A stretch of 64,000 nt of DNA from Macrotrachela quadricornifera (GCA_022393335.1 JAJEKB010020998.1:221779-285778), one strand, 5' to 3'; positions 24,238 to 36,197 are shown, counted from the stretch's first letter. The notes: generated from the letters alone by a model not told the origin. Made by a program: numbers and translations.

Positions 24238-25100
24238 TCTCAATCCTGAAAGGATGAGTATTGGCAACGGAAATTGCTCGTCGGTTTGTCCGCGCTCTGA
24301 TTGGTTGGATTTTTCGACCAATCAAAATGCATCTATTTTGAGAAATAATGATATTTCATAAAGTTTGATCAAAGATTTTCGGGGTCGGAGAATCCAATGG
24401 TACTATTAGTTTCTCAATACTTCCAACTCAGTTTTCTCGGTCTAGAGTAGGTCCACCAAAGAAACCCTTGCAATCGTAGAAGGGTTGACCGAAGGGTTAT
24501 CGGGGTCGGGGAATCCAATGGTACCATCAGTTTCTCAATACTTCCAACTCAATTTTCTGGGTCTAGAGTAGGTTCACCGAAGAAACCCTTGAAATCGTAG
24601 AAGGGTTGACCGAAGGGTAATCGGGGTCGGGGAATCCAATGGCACTATCAGTTTTTCAAAATATTGTAATCGATTTTTCTAGTTAAGTAAAGAGTATTTC
24701 GAGAAACTAATGATATTCTCAATCCTGAAAGGTTGAGTATAGAAATCGCAAATTGCTGGTCCTTTCGTCCACGCTCTGATTGGACAGTTTTTTTCCGCCA
24801 ATAAAAATGCACTTTTTTCAGGACAGATTTTCCACTGCTATTCTACCGAGGTACTCTTGAGTCCTCAACTACTGTACTGCAGGGGTATTACTGGCTTCTT
24901 AGCTACTATACTATAGGGGTACTCTTTCATCCTCAACTGCTGTCATATAGGGTATCCAAAGGTTCCCTAGTACTATATTATGGAGGCATCTTTGGCTCCT
25001 CAACTACTATTCACAATCCTGAAATGATGAGTATATGGAAAACAGAAATTGCGCGTTTGTTTGCCGGCGCTTTTATTGGTCAAAAAATGGTCCAATCACA
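24238..25100. repeat. Three copies of a dispersed repeat head plus minisatellites
   Basis: A head reading CTCAATCCTGAAAGGATGAG, then a segment like TTTGTCCGCGCTCTGATTGG, occurs at 24238, 24719 and (diverged) 25012. A 121-bp tandem repeat (about 2.3 copies, near 24372-24650) contains GGGGTCGGGGAATCCAATGG. Between 24845 and 25010 a degenerate unit of about 40 bp recurs (CTCAACTACTGT, GGGGTACTCTT). Relatives of these pieces appear at 39.4-49 kb and 58.5-58.8 kb. Confidence 0.7.
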
Positions 25101-27185
25101 TATGAGGAAGACTTTTCTTCTTTATTAGTTGGATGAAACATGGTTATTTTCGGGCTAGTTTAGGATTTATCGTGGATGCTCTTTCATTTGAGACCCATGA
25201 TCCCTATTTTTTGTCCCAGTATTGGTGAAAACGGTTGCTTGTATGTGCTTGTTGAGAAAATGGACTACTGACATTTAAGAACGCCTGAAAACGAAATAGT
25301 TAAATTTCGGATGCATGGAAAGAGAGCCCCTGACATTTCAGCAATGATGTGAAAACGAGTCAATTGGGCTTCAAGCTTTCCATAAATGGGCCAGTTCTGG
25401 TTGGGGTAGACACCTAAATCAGGCAATTAGATTTCAAGATCTGTGAAAAAGGATGAAACAGATGGTGTGAGACCACAATATGAGATATTTGGATTTTCGG
25501 ATCTTTAAAGAATTTATTAATGAACGACAGGGGGAATGGAGCTGTGAGATGTACTGGAGACTAGAAGGGAATGTCGGACGGTAATATGGGTATAGTTTTG
25601 GACGTGGTTGAGGGCTGTTTACGTGGTACGAATATGGGGAAGAATTAGTTGTAATTGATGGAACTGAATGATGATTCTGAAGTTTCACACAAAGGCAGAA
25701 GCGACGAGTCGGGAGTGGCGCCCCGAAGGGGCGCCGACGACCGACGAGGAGCGTGGATGCTGCGGTAATGGAACCTTAATATACCAGATATGCTCGTGCC
25801 AGTGACATAATCAAGGATGCTCGAGGAATATGCATTGTCTTTACTGAAGGTTAAAGCGCTTCAATCTAAAGTAATACCTGCAGTTGATAGTTTCATTGGG
25901 AATTGCGCTCTTTAGTAGAATTTCGTTTGTCGAACTCTTTGATTACGAAAATCTTAGTAACACGACCGGGTCAAATCATGTTTGTTTATGTGATCAGTGT
26001 ACTTAGAAAATTATGAGGAATTCATATCGTTCGTGTGTTTGTCGGCTTCCCAACAAATAATTGACATCTCCGATGGAAAAATGGAAAGTGGAAACAATGT
26101 GCGTCGAAGGTAGCGTTATCGTTAGTTTAGGAGATAATTAAGAGCAATAGAACTCTAAATATATTATTGAATAAAATGAAGGTGTATATATTCTGTCATC
26201 AATTAGTTGAATATATGGTGAACTTTCCCATTAGTGTAAAGGAACCATCGATTATAGAAAAAGGCGATCACTAAGTAATAGCATGTAAACTAACTTTAAG
26301 ACCCCTCTTCTCTAAAAAAAAACGAATTTTCGACAAAAATATCAATCTCAAGATTTTTACATAGTTAGATGGGCCTTAATCTCTACTTTCGAATGCACTA
26401 TAATTGATTGGTTTTACGACTGCTTTTAAGGGTTTTACAGCGGTTTTTCTGGAACGCCTGACGCAGGAAAATGGCTAAAATTAAAATTTGTTTTGCGTTT
26501 TTCTCGAAACTGTTTTTGTTTCGTTTTATTTGACTGTGTGTCAAAGATTTCTCCGCCATTTGAAATGTTAGAAAGGTCGGGAAGGTTTTAAAGTGAAAGT
26601 AAATATCAGCGTTACAACCTAACAAAGCCGGAATTTTTGCTTTCAATTTATTGGTTTGCAAAAAACGCGAGATCTCTAAAAAATTAATCTAGGTTTTTCG
26701 AAAGAGCTGTCTAAACAAATTAATTGTTTTTTCAAAAATCCGGCTTTGTTAGGTTGTAGGGGCAGGTCTTCTCTACATTTTGACACCATCCCGAGGTCCG
26801 TATCATTAAAATTGAAAACAAAATCTTTGACATACGGACACCTACTTTTTGACCCTTGATGTTACAATAACTCACGAAAAACTCAATACTATGAGCTCGA
26901 ATTTTTATTGCGAACTATCAATAGTCAAATACATATTCAATACAAATTTCCGTGAGATTGAGTGTTCTGGGGAAAAAATTTTTAGAGGAGGGCCCTTAAG
27001 TGAGGATCGTTTTACAGAGAAGTTTTGAAGAAAACTGACTAAAATTCTTGTCGTGCGATCAGGCATGATAACTATATAGTATCTAAACTAATCAAGCGAT
27101 CTAGGTGAACGATTTTGGCACAATAAGGTATTATCCCTCTGTAGTCTCCTTTCAGGATTGAGCTAAGCGAGGCTAGAATAGTCGA
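25101..27185. other. Repeat-derived intergenic DNA
   Basis: No gene recognised. A GC-rich patch at about 25705-25755 (GAGTGGCGCCCCGAAGGGGC) recurs in diverged form near 43700 and 44020. A short inverted pair (CCTAACAAAGCCGGA near 26618 and its complement near 26737) can form a hairpin. The segment ending near 27155 carries CTTTCAGGATTGAG, the complement of the repeat head at 24238. Confidence 0.5.
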
Positions 27186-27189
27186 CGCG

Positions 27190-28005
27190 TTACTTGTAGA
27201 TGTAGTTACTTAAATAATTTTAATAAATAAATAATAGTTATTTTAAAGAATATTTATTATTTAAAAATAAAATTTCTTGTTTAACAAAATAAAAGAAATA
27301 TAAATATGAGAATATTATATTATAAATTTTTATTTTGTTTTAAGAAACATGTTTTTCCTATTTTCAACATAGATATCAATGCTATGTATTATAGAAAAGG
27401 TTTTCCCCTTTCAGTCGTTGACATAAATTTATGACAGTACAGAAAGGAGTTGCTTCATATAATGTGAAGCAGCACGTTCACATTTCAATGGTTCTTATAA
27501 AACTCAACAAAAAAGTCGCTTAAAAAGTCACCACGCCTGTCGGTCACGATCTGTGACATCAGCGACTCCTGCCTGTAATGCTAATCTTGCTCATTGGTCA
27601 CGGTCTGTGACACTAATCTTGCCTTCGACCACGGTCTATGGGAGGAAGTGGGTGCAAATTTCTAGCCTTAAACATTTCAACACTGTCTTTCAGATCATGT
27701 TTCACACGATCGAATTTGATTGTCTGAAAAGCTAGTGAACGAAGTTCTATATGACAAAGTTAGGAAGAAAAGTTCTTGTCACATAAAAAAATATTCATTT
27801 CATTTAACTTTTTCCTAGTTCAGAATATTTCGTTCACATACGAAATTTCAACAGTCAAAAAATTGCGTTTTTATAAATGAAAAATATTATAAAATAAATT
27901 TTCTTACTGTTTGAATTCAAATCTTTATAAAATTTATTTCTTAAATATTCTTTTAAATTATTATTTGTTTGTTATAATTACTTAAATGACTACAAATATG
28001 CATTG
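27190..28005. mobile_element. Possible foldback element, AT-rich
   Basis: The left edge ACTTGTAGATGTAGTTACTT and the complement of the right edge (ATTTGTAGTCATTTAAGTAA) continue into matching AT-rich blocks of about 90 bp. Three copies of a GGTCACGGTCTGTGACA-like motif lie inside (27510-27640). The arms are low in complexity, so this call is tentative. Confidence 0.45.
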
Positions 28006-28145
28006 ATTATGAAAGGATGGAAAACTTTTTTTTTTTCATATCTAATTCAAATTATAATTACATTTTTCTCAAACAAAGTACTAAATAAAAATATAAACTT
28101 TTTCTCAACAAATTATATAAGAAAAACTCAATTGCAACAATCAAT

Positions 28146-28666
28146 AGATATGTTGTAGGTCAATCTAAATATCAGACCAAACTAAGTATCACCTAGGCCA
28201 TTCTAAAATCCTGGTTTAGACTAGTTCAATCTTGGTTTTTTTGAGAAAGTTTTTATTAAAACTCGCGTAACTATCGATGTTGATGTTGAATTGAAATTCT
28301 TCTTGGTGAACTGTGTTGAGACAATAAGATATCAGGTATTGTAATTGTCAATGTAGAAATGAAAGTAGGATTCGTAGAGTTATGAATGGATTTTCACAGA
28401 AGATGGTGTTCCATGAAAATTTCTCCATTGACTTTGAAATCTAGAGCTAATATCCTTATGATCGATTGTAATGCCTGAAATACTGCTGTCTCATCATATT
28501 GTACCAAGAAAAATTCTAATTTGAATATCTACTTTGATAGTTACGCATGTTTTAATAAAAACTTTCTCAACAATTCAAGGTCGGACTAGTCCATACTATG
28601 GTTTCAGGATGGCCTAGGAGATTTTAGTTTGGTCTGATATTTAGATTAGACTACGATAGATATATG
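28146..28666. mobile_element. Foldback element (520 bp)
   Basis: Arms of about 120-150 bp: the left has CTAAATATCAGACCAAACTA and CCTAGGCCAT; the right has their complements, with GAGAAAGTTTTTATTAAAAC paired near the loop. Arms are roughly 85% alike. No coding content. Confidence 0.75.
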
Positions 28667-30229
28667 ATAAAAGAAAATTTCTATCATTAAAACCTACCTT
28701 CAATAAAAAGAAAAGAGCAAAATCAAATTTATACATTATTGTGTTCTATCCACACCCTTTTATACAATCAATTGTTTAAATGTTTTCGCGAAAATCTGTA
28801 TTATATGACGCATAGACAATTAATTGGATAAAACACAAAACACAAATAACTAAAGGGTAAGTAAAAAATAATTCCAACATTTCGTCATGATTATTTGTCT
28901 TCATAAAAATAAAAGGAAGAAAGTAAAAACTCAAATGACTAATAACAAGAATTTTTTGGCTTTTTTACCATTTTCTGTGTAATTTTTTTAATATATACAA
29001 GAAGGTCTTCATACTCGATGCATAAAACAAATACATATGTAAACATCATAAATGGTAAAAAAACGATGGCAAAAAAAAAAACTTTCTTCCTTTCTGATGT
29101 ATGGTTAAATTCACAATATCGAAACAATTAACTCATGGAACTTGACCATTCTCTTGTATGTTAATCATATCGATGCAGATATGAGTATACAAAATTAAAT
29201 GAGTGTAGAAACAAAACTCATGCATGAAACTGCACAAAAATAACAATTATATGTAGAAATACAAAAAGAACCCAGCATACTGATAAATAAACACTTGTAT
29301 CCAAAGATCTGTATTTTAGAATAGCAATAAAAATCACACATAGATATTGACAGGTCTCAGTTACTAATTTGTTGAAATTCATCAAAAACGTTCATTATCG
29401 TCATGTGCTAAAATCTATCTTCAAAAAGAGGTCAGGAAAGTATATGAAACAGATTCAAGTAAATTTTTGTTCATTAACTATATTTTCCATTGACATTTAC
29501 TAACAGCAAACAACTTAAAAAGAAGAAATAAAGAGAAAAAAGTTAGACATATGTCATTTATTCCAACTGAAAAAAGCAAAGAAGATGGTTACAAACCAGA
29601 AATTATAGTTAATCCGATGGTTAAACTTTATAGATGATAATCGCAGATAAATAAGCTGCTAGTACATATTTCTCAATACCTCTCTAATACACTGATCGTG
29701 AAACTCACATGTTATTCATTGAACTTTTGTTTTTTATTATTTTTTCTTTATTGTAGGCGTCTTCGGAAGTAACAATAGATGAAGCATACTCAAAAACAAA
29801 ACTTGTATCCAAAGACGTGCACTAAATGATCAACACTAACTCTTAAACATAATGGTAATAAAAACAACATATTGAGAAACACACATTCCAAGATTCACCA
29901 ACTACATATTCAAACCTATCAAATACAAGTGACTGTCTATTAATACTCATCAGACATTCACAAATACAGTCATGTGCATTCAGTTTCTGCACTTCACCCA
30001 ATCACTACCAAGTTTCATGTTTTAGTTCTTTCGGTTTTGAGGAGCTAACTATATATTGTAGACGATACAAGCCTTTTTTTGGCGCATAATTTTCATCATC
30101 CATGAGATATACACAAATATTGAATTTGTGTATTGAGTATAGCGACTCTCTTGTATGTATGAAAAAAAAATGGCATAGAAAACAGTAAAAAAGCAAAAAA
30201 TTCCTTCATATGTTTTTGTTTTCTTCCTT
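28667..30229. other. AT-rich intergenic DNA
   Basis: Short low-complexity frames on the minus strand (28939-29127, 30005-30196) are hydrophobic or AT-driven and not assignable. The fragment ACTTGTATCCAAAGA recurs at about 29295 and 29802. Confidence 0.4.
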
Positions 30230-30530
30230 TCTTTCTTTCCAACACAAATAATGATGACAAAATATTACAATTGGTTTTTTCATACTCACATTATTTTTGT
30301 TCTGTGTTTTATCCCAGGAATTGCAATGTGTCATGCAATATAGACTTTGCTGAAGAAATCGAAATGATCGATTATATAAATGAAGATAATAAAAGACAAT
30401 TATGTATAAATTTAATTTTGCTCTTTTCTTTTCTTAAAGGTAAGTGTCGATGACTGAACTCTTCTTTGAATATATATATATATATCTTGATTATTATACT
30501 GTTACTGAGAGTCTGTGAATACGGTACAGA
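30230..30530 (+). other. Exon-like duplicated segment, copy B
   Basis: Partner of 6470-6810. From the ATG at 30251 it reads about 30 residues, hydrophobic in the middle (HIIFVLCFIPGIAM), then a stop: signal-peptide-like. In the alternative frame it shares SYSHYFCSVFYP...CNIDF with copy A. The splice-donor-like GGTAAGTGT is conserved at about 30439, and an (AT)n run follows it. No family recognised. Confidence 0.35.
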
Positions 30531-30636
30531 AGTTGTTTTTTTTTTGTTTTCATGTATGAACTCAATCCTTTAACATTTCACTCACAAGAGAATCTCCCTA
30601 ATTGTCACCCTCCGTTTAGACTCATATTTTACCTAT

Positions 30637-31112
30637 AGATAAGGCTTATAGCGCAGATAAGATCCCTAAAAGGGTTGTTGTTCAAATCCTCCTGTTGCTG
30701 AGATATTACGTTTTTAAGGTACTGGGATAACTCACTGCCATGGTCGTCCTTGACGAAATTCGACTTAAAACTTTGTATAAAGAGGTGTCTCAATGAAAGT
30801 GGTTTATTCTGAAAGTTACAGCCTTGTTGAATGCTCCTAATTAGAGATAAGAAGACCAAAACTTGCCTCTACAAGTGACATTAGGTTACCATAGCCGTAT
30901 CTCAGGTTTGAAACAAGGAATAGGTCTGAAGCTTTCGTAGTAAACCATTCTCATTGATACTTCTCTATACACAAAGTTTCAAGTCGAAATTCGAAAATGA
31001 GTTTTTCGGATGTCGCTAAGGAGGAACACGGTAGTGAGTTATCCAAGTACCTTAAAAACCTAATAACTCAATAACAACAGGCTTTGAACACCAACCCTTT
31101 TAGGATTCTTAT
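30637..31112. mobile_element. Foldback element (475 bp)
   Basis: Arms of about 190-230 bp pair over most of their length: CCTAAAAGGGTTG..., TTTTTAAGGTACT and GGATAACTCACT on the left have complements on the right. The segment reading TTTCGAATTTC...TTGAAACTTTG also occurs in the foldback at 12661-13306, so the two are likely distant relatives. Confidence 0.75.
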
Positions 31113-31617
31113 CGAAACATGTGTAAAACTTGAAACTTCATTGCAACTATTCAATTTTTCAATAGTTGAACCCATTTCACCTGCGTGAGGGTGCCGTGGA
31201 ACACGAGAAGGGAGGGGCTGCGTAAGGAGAATAGTCGAAAAATTGAAGCAATAATTGAGTAGTTGAAATCAATTTTGAAGTTTCATCCTACTGTCTGTTA
31301 CAGCTTTACCACATATGTTAATATGATTATATCACGATATGCACAACATGATTAGAATTGTCATATGACTTCTGACGTTTATTGAAGAAAAATATGCAGA
31401 TATTTGTACAAGTAAGAGGTGGAAAGAAGATGGTTATATCCTACCTTTCGAATAAGATATTATAAGGAAAAAAAAGACGATGTCATGCCTTTTTTTCTCC
31501 ATTTGGAAATAACACAATCCAATATGTATAAGGAATATGCAAAGAGAACAGAGAGGAAAAGAACAATACATATGACACATATAATAGATGAAACGAATGA
31601 ATATATCAAGATGTACT

Positions 31618-32235
31618 TGGGCGTGTTAGTACCTCAAGATACAGAATAGGAAATAATATTATTTTACAAAGAAATATATAATGAATATTGTGTCATATCA
31701 AAGCTCGTGAAAAATGAGATTTATTAGTACTAAATAGTAAGGGTTTTGTAAGCTTTGTAATGTCGAACATAAAAGAAACTTTAAGAAATTTTATTAATTA
31801 ACAAATGTTGAAATATTCACATTTTCTATATAGAAGAAAAAGATTTATAAAATTAGTTTCTTTTATTATTTCTACAATTTCATCTGTTTCCAAAGACAGT
31901 TATTCGATTCAGTTTTTTATACTGCATCTATTAAATATACTTTGAAATATGTGAGGTACTAGAAATAATTAATGAAACTGATTTTATGGGTAAATCTAGT
32001 TTGTTTTTTTTCTATATAGAAAATATGAGTGTTTCAACATATTTTAATTTGTAAAATTTCTTAAACTTTCTTAAATTCGATATTACAAAGTTTACAAAAT
32101 TCTTACTATTTAGTACCAATAAATCCCATATTTGATGAGCTTTGATATGGTACAATATTTATTAAATATTTCTTCGTAAAATAATATTATTTCCTATTCT
32201 ATATCTTAGGGTATTAGCACGACCGAGCACGCCCA
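31618..32235. mobile_element. Foldback element (about 620 bp)
   Basis: Edges read TGGGCGTG...TAGTACC on the left and, reverse-complemented, TGGGCGTG...TAATACCC on the right. Arms of about 260 bp include AGAATAGGAAATAATATTAT and ACTATTTAGTA with their complements. Internal ATATAGAAAATATGA pairs near the loop. Confidence 0.75.
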
Positions 32236-33161
32236 TCATTTATTCACTTACATCTGCTCATAGAACTTCAAGAACTATTATAGAGAGGTATTTCAATGTT
32301 CTAATGGCCTACAAAGACTAATATATAAGTACGTCTTTTTTGAGTCATAATTTTCTCTCCTATTGTAAAGTTGAAACGTGATGTTGTTCACGTCAATTCT
32401 AGGTTTTCAAGAGCCTTCTATTCTTTGCCCCAAACAACGATGTCATTCATCCTAACAATAGTGGAAAAACTTGTGACGCAAAAGGATAGTCTCCTCCGCT
32501 TTCTATCTTCTCTTGTTCTCGACTACTGTAACGAACAAATATGATATTGTTTAGTGCATATTGTAGTGCACTCTTGAAAATTCATAATCGACTCGAACAA
32601 CATCAAGTTTCACTCTTAGAATAGAGAAAAAAATCGTGACCCAAAATAACGCTGAATCATATAGTAGTCCTCCTGGATCGATGCGAAATCTCCATACGGT
32701 AGATCTTTAGAACATTTGGATACATCTATATGATGGTTCTCGAATTTCTATGGGTAGATCCATATGATTGATTTTGGAGACTAAGTTGATACACTCATAT
32801 GATAGCTCGTTAGGATCTATTAATATCTTCATATGATAGACGTTGAGAATCTAAAGGTATCCGCAAAGACGACGCCTGAGTAGCCAGATGTTGAGCAATG
32901 TCGACTCTCTGAAGTGAGCAATTAAAGAGAAAAATACAGTTCGTAGAATAGCTACATAAAATATCAGATATCTCTCTTGATGAAGATAGATAAGAATTCA
33001 ACATCTAATCATGATCATTTCTTATGACTACAGCAGACATTTTAACTTTAAGTTTTTTTAAAGTTAAAGTACCACTCCTACTTAGTTCTTTCGTGTGACA
33101 AATTGAATCCGATTCCTGTATTGTTATGAGTTCTCTATTTTTCTCTTATTAGATTTAACTC
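32236..33161. other. Upstream region of GTPase paralogue 3
   Basis: It contains the dispersed segment 32398-32480 (related to 20635-20740). A degenerate tandem stretch at about 32690-32860 repeats CATATGATNG every 40-50 bp. A splice acceptor (CTCTTATTAG) lies 9 nt before the ATG at 33162. The upstream non-coding exon was not located. Confidence 0.55.
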
Positions 33162-35927
33162 ATGATTTCTACTGAACATAGTAATAATAATGATCCGGAA
33201 TCATCAATAGAAGACGAAACAGTGTCCACAAATTCTGACTTCATTAGAGTTGATTTGACTGGTGTAACAAAAATACTTATCATCGGTGAAACTGGATCTG
33301 GAAAATCGACATTCATCAATTATTTATTAAATTATTTTTTAAATGGTACTTATGATAATCCAAGAATTGCAATTCCATCAACATATTATCAAAGAGTAAC
33401 TGAAAATTTTCGGTATCAAGAAAATGATATTCAAAATAGAACTTCATCAAAAACTGTTAAATGTAATCAATATATGTTTTCAAAAAATAACAAACAATAT
33501 GCTTTTATTGATACACCTGGTCTTTCTGATACACGTGGTCCTGAACAAGATCAAAAGAATATTCAACAAATTATTAATAAAATAGAACAATTAGGTGGTC
33601 TTACAGCTGTTATTATTGTTGTTAATGGTACAATTGGTCGACATACAATTAATCTTCGTAATGTTTTGGTTCAATTACGTGGAAATTTACCTGATACTAT
33701 AATGGATCAAGTTATTCTTGTTTTAACTCATACAACTCGTTATGAATCTAATTTTCAAATTGAAGATCTCAAAATACCAGGAACTATATATCCATTTTAT
33801 ATGCAAAATTCAGCTTTTTCTCAAGATCCACATACATGGACTAATGACGCTCGTGCAAGAATTCGAAACAGTTGGAATGAAACAATGTTAAAAATCAGTC
33901 ATATTTTAGAAACAATTGATACATTTCAAGAAAAATCTGTTGAAGATTTTAAAACAATGAAAGATCTTCGTAATCAAATCAAAATACTTTTACATGAAGC
34001 TCGTCTTCAAATGAGTCAATTACAAAAAATAAAAGATGAAGTATTAACATTTGAAGATCTTATGAAACAATTTAAAAATCAACAAATTTCATATAAAGAT
34101 TATACAACTACACATGAAGTTGAAAAAATTGACATAGTTGATGCTGAATATCATAGTACATTATGTCAAAAATGTAATAATGTATGTCATGAAGACTGTG
34201 CACTTGATGAAATAACTGAAATTGGTGATGAAGTTTTTCAACAATGTTGGGCTATTGAAGATGGATTTTGTACTCAATGTATTGGAAAATGTTCTTATTC
34301 AGAACATTATCATGCTAAAAAGAAGATTAATAAAACTATCGAAACTATGAATGACATTATTGTTGAAATTAAAGAAAAATACGATGAAGTATGTAATAAG
34401 ATAAATGATTATCAACAAAAAATTACATCAACTGAAGATACTAAATTAATGATTGATCAAGCATTAGAAAAAAGAAGAGAAGATATCAAGAATGTCTGTT
34501 TGGAATTAAATAAGAAATGTTCGGGATTTAATCTTGCACAAGAATTATATTCATTTGTTGAACAACTTAAAATCGAAGCAAATATGTTACATTGTTTAGA
34601 TGCAAAAGAACAAGCAGAAAAATTCATTGTTAGTTTGAAGAAACTTTGTGATAAAATAGCCGAAGATCAATATGTTGAAAATAATAAGGTACCTGCTATG
34701 AAAATCATGAACACAGAACGTCCAACATCTTCATCGATTGTATTTAATTTACCAGAAGAATCTCAGCAATTTGATGACGTTAGCAATCAAACTACAGATG
34801 AAACATTATCTAATCAACCAAAATCGCATTCAAACAAAGTAGCTCTACAAACTTTTCTAAAGCTAGCGAAGAAGAAAACAAACGTAGAAGAAAATAAAAG
34901 TTCAGATAATAATGATAAGAACGATTTCAAGAAAAAGTCATTACCTCCTGCAAGTAAAACAGGTGGATCAAAGAAAGTAGATGAACCAAAGTCAACAGTA
35001 ACAACATTGGATCCTAAAGAACATCCAAAACTTTCTGTTTCAGAATTAGTTCAGCGATATCATCAATGTTCAGAGGAACGTATTAGAAAGTCAATTATTT
35101 ATGAACTTGAATTACGTACATTGGGAAAATCATCAGGTATAATGAATGCACCTAATGCACATATTACATTCATGAACAGCAGTAGAAAATACTATTCATA
35201 TAACATAAATGATTTAAATACAATTTATGAAGAATTAAAGAATCGTATAAATGTTATTACTGGACCAGATATACTTGATATTGCACAGATTCCAATTGAA
35301 GATTTTATTGAAATTCATGCTGTTTATTCACAAATTGAAGAACTGAAAAAAACTGCTCCACCTGCTCCATCACCATCAAATATTTACCAAAATTGGACTC
35401 ATTCACGAACCATTGATAATGAAAATAATTACATTAAATCTAGTGATCAATTATCAGATAATATGAGTACAATTAGTGTTCGAAGTTCTCCAAGTGGAAG
35501 TATTAGTGGATATGAAAATACAAATATTGAAAATATGTCAACAAAAACATTATTATCAGAATATAATCTGTCTCTAAATATTGACCGAGATTCTCGTCGT
35601 AATACTTTAATCTTTAATGAACTAAGACGTCGCTGTCATGGAGATTATTTATCATTAATTGAAGAAAATCCAAAACTATTCATTGAACAATACAAAAAAC
35701 ATGAAAAAAAGACTGTTGACATTCTGAAACAGAAAATCGACGAAATAAAAACAAATATTGATGACCAAATAGAATATAATTTTTCTCGCATTGAAGAAGT
35801 TCGTAAAGAAAAGATTTTAGAATTGGCAGCACTCAATTATCTTATTGACCCAACTACAATTCGAATACCGCCTGGTTTAGAAGAATTAAACACTAGTAAA
35901 CCAGTTGATATTAATGAAGATACATAA
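33162..35927 (+). CDS. Large GTPase with Cys/His cluster (paralogue 3)
   Basis: A single 921-aa frame. The start is fixed by an in-frame TAA two codons upstream, between the acceptor AG and the ATG. GETGSGKS is at 42-49, DTPG at 117-120, and FYMQNSAFSQDPHTW follows the LVLTHTTRYE segment. The Cys/His cluster at 335-384 has the same spacing as in paralogues 1 and 2 (C-x2-C-x3-CH-x2-C ... C-x2-C-x3-C-x4-H-x-H). A helical middle and a Lys/Ser-rich linker (about 550-620) follow, then the LVQRYHQCSEER block and the terminal module with RRRCHGDYLSLIEE. It lacks the basic N-terminus of paralogue 2 and has a longer C-terminal tail after the RIP motif. It lies on the opposite strand to paralogue 2, 9 kb away, with non-homologous sequence between them. 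Function unknown beyond GTP binding. Confidence 0.92.
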   Translation: MISTEHSNNNDPESSIEDETVSTNSDFIRVDLTGVTKILIIGETGSGKSTFINYLLNYFLNGTYDNPRIAIPSTYYQRVTENFRYQENDIQNRTSSKTVKCNQYMFSKNNKQYAFIDTPGLSDTRGPEQDQKNIQQIINKIEQLGGLTAVIIVVNGTIGRHTINLRNVLVQLRGNLPDTIMDQVILVLTHTTRYESNFQIEDLKIPGTIYPFYMQNSAFSQDPHTWTNDARARIRNSWNETMLKISHILETIDTFQEKSVEDFKTMKDLRNQIKILLHEARLQMSQLQKIKDEVLTFEDLMKQFKNQQISYKDYTTTHEVEKIDIVDAEYHSTLCQKCNNVCHEDCALDEITEIGDEVFQQCWAIEDGFCTQCIGKCSYSEHYHAKKKINKTIETMNDIIVEIKEKYDEVCNKINDYQQKITSTEDTKLMIDQALEKRREDIKNVCLELNKKCSGFNLAQELYSFVEQLKIEANMLHCLDAKEQAEKFIVSLKKLCDKIAEDQYVENNKVPAMKIMNTERPTSSSIVFNLPEESQQFDDVSNQTTDETLSNQPKSHSNKVALQTFLKLAKKKTNVEENKSSDNNDKNDFKKKSLPPASKTGGSKKVDEPKSTVTTLDPKEHPKLSVSELVQRYHQCSEERIRKSIIYELELRTLGKSSGIMNAPNAHITFMNSSRKYYSYNINDLNTIYEELKNRINVITGPDILDIAQIPIEDFIEIHAVYSQIEELKKTAPPAPSPSNIYQNWTHSRTIDNENNYIKSSDQLSDNMSTISVRSSPSGSISGYENTNIENMSTKTLLSEYNLSLNIDRDSRRNTLIFNELRRRCHGDYLSLIEENPKLFIEQYKKHEKKTVDILKQKIDEIKTNIDDQIEYNFSRIEEVRKEKILELAALNYLIDPTTIRIPPGLEELNTSKPVDINEDT

Positions 35928-36197
35928 ATTTTTCTGTCATTCATAAGTTTTTCTTTTTTTTTTCTTTTAATTTCAAGATAAACGTAAATATTTGTATATC
36001 TTTCAGAAACTATTTTAAATATTACACCACTTGAATAGGAGAATTTTTCTTGTCAGTTAAAAAATTCTATTGATATGCATATTGTCGTATGGTACAATTT
36101 CGATTTTCAATATTCATTGATAAAATTCAAAAACTTCTCAAGTTTTCAAATTTTTCAAAGAAAAAAACTAGCTTTGACTTATTCGATTCTACTCCTA

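Noticed and set aside
24372..24650. Regular repeats as a CRISPR-like array
   Set aside because: They are simple 121-bp tandem copies without alternating unique spacers, in a eukaryotic context.
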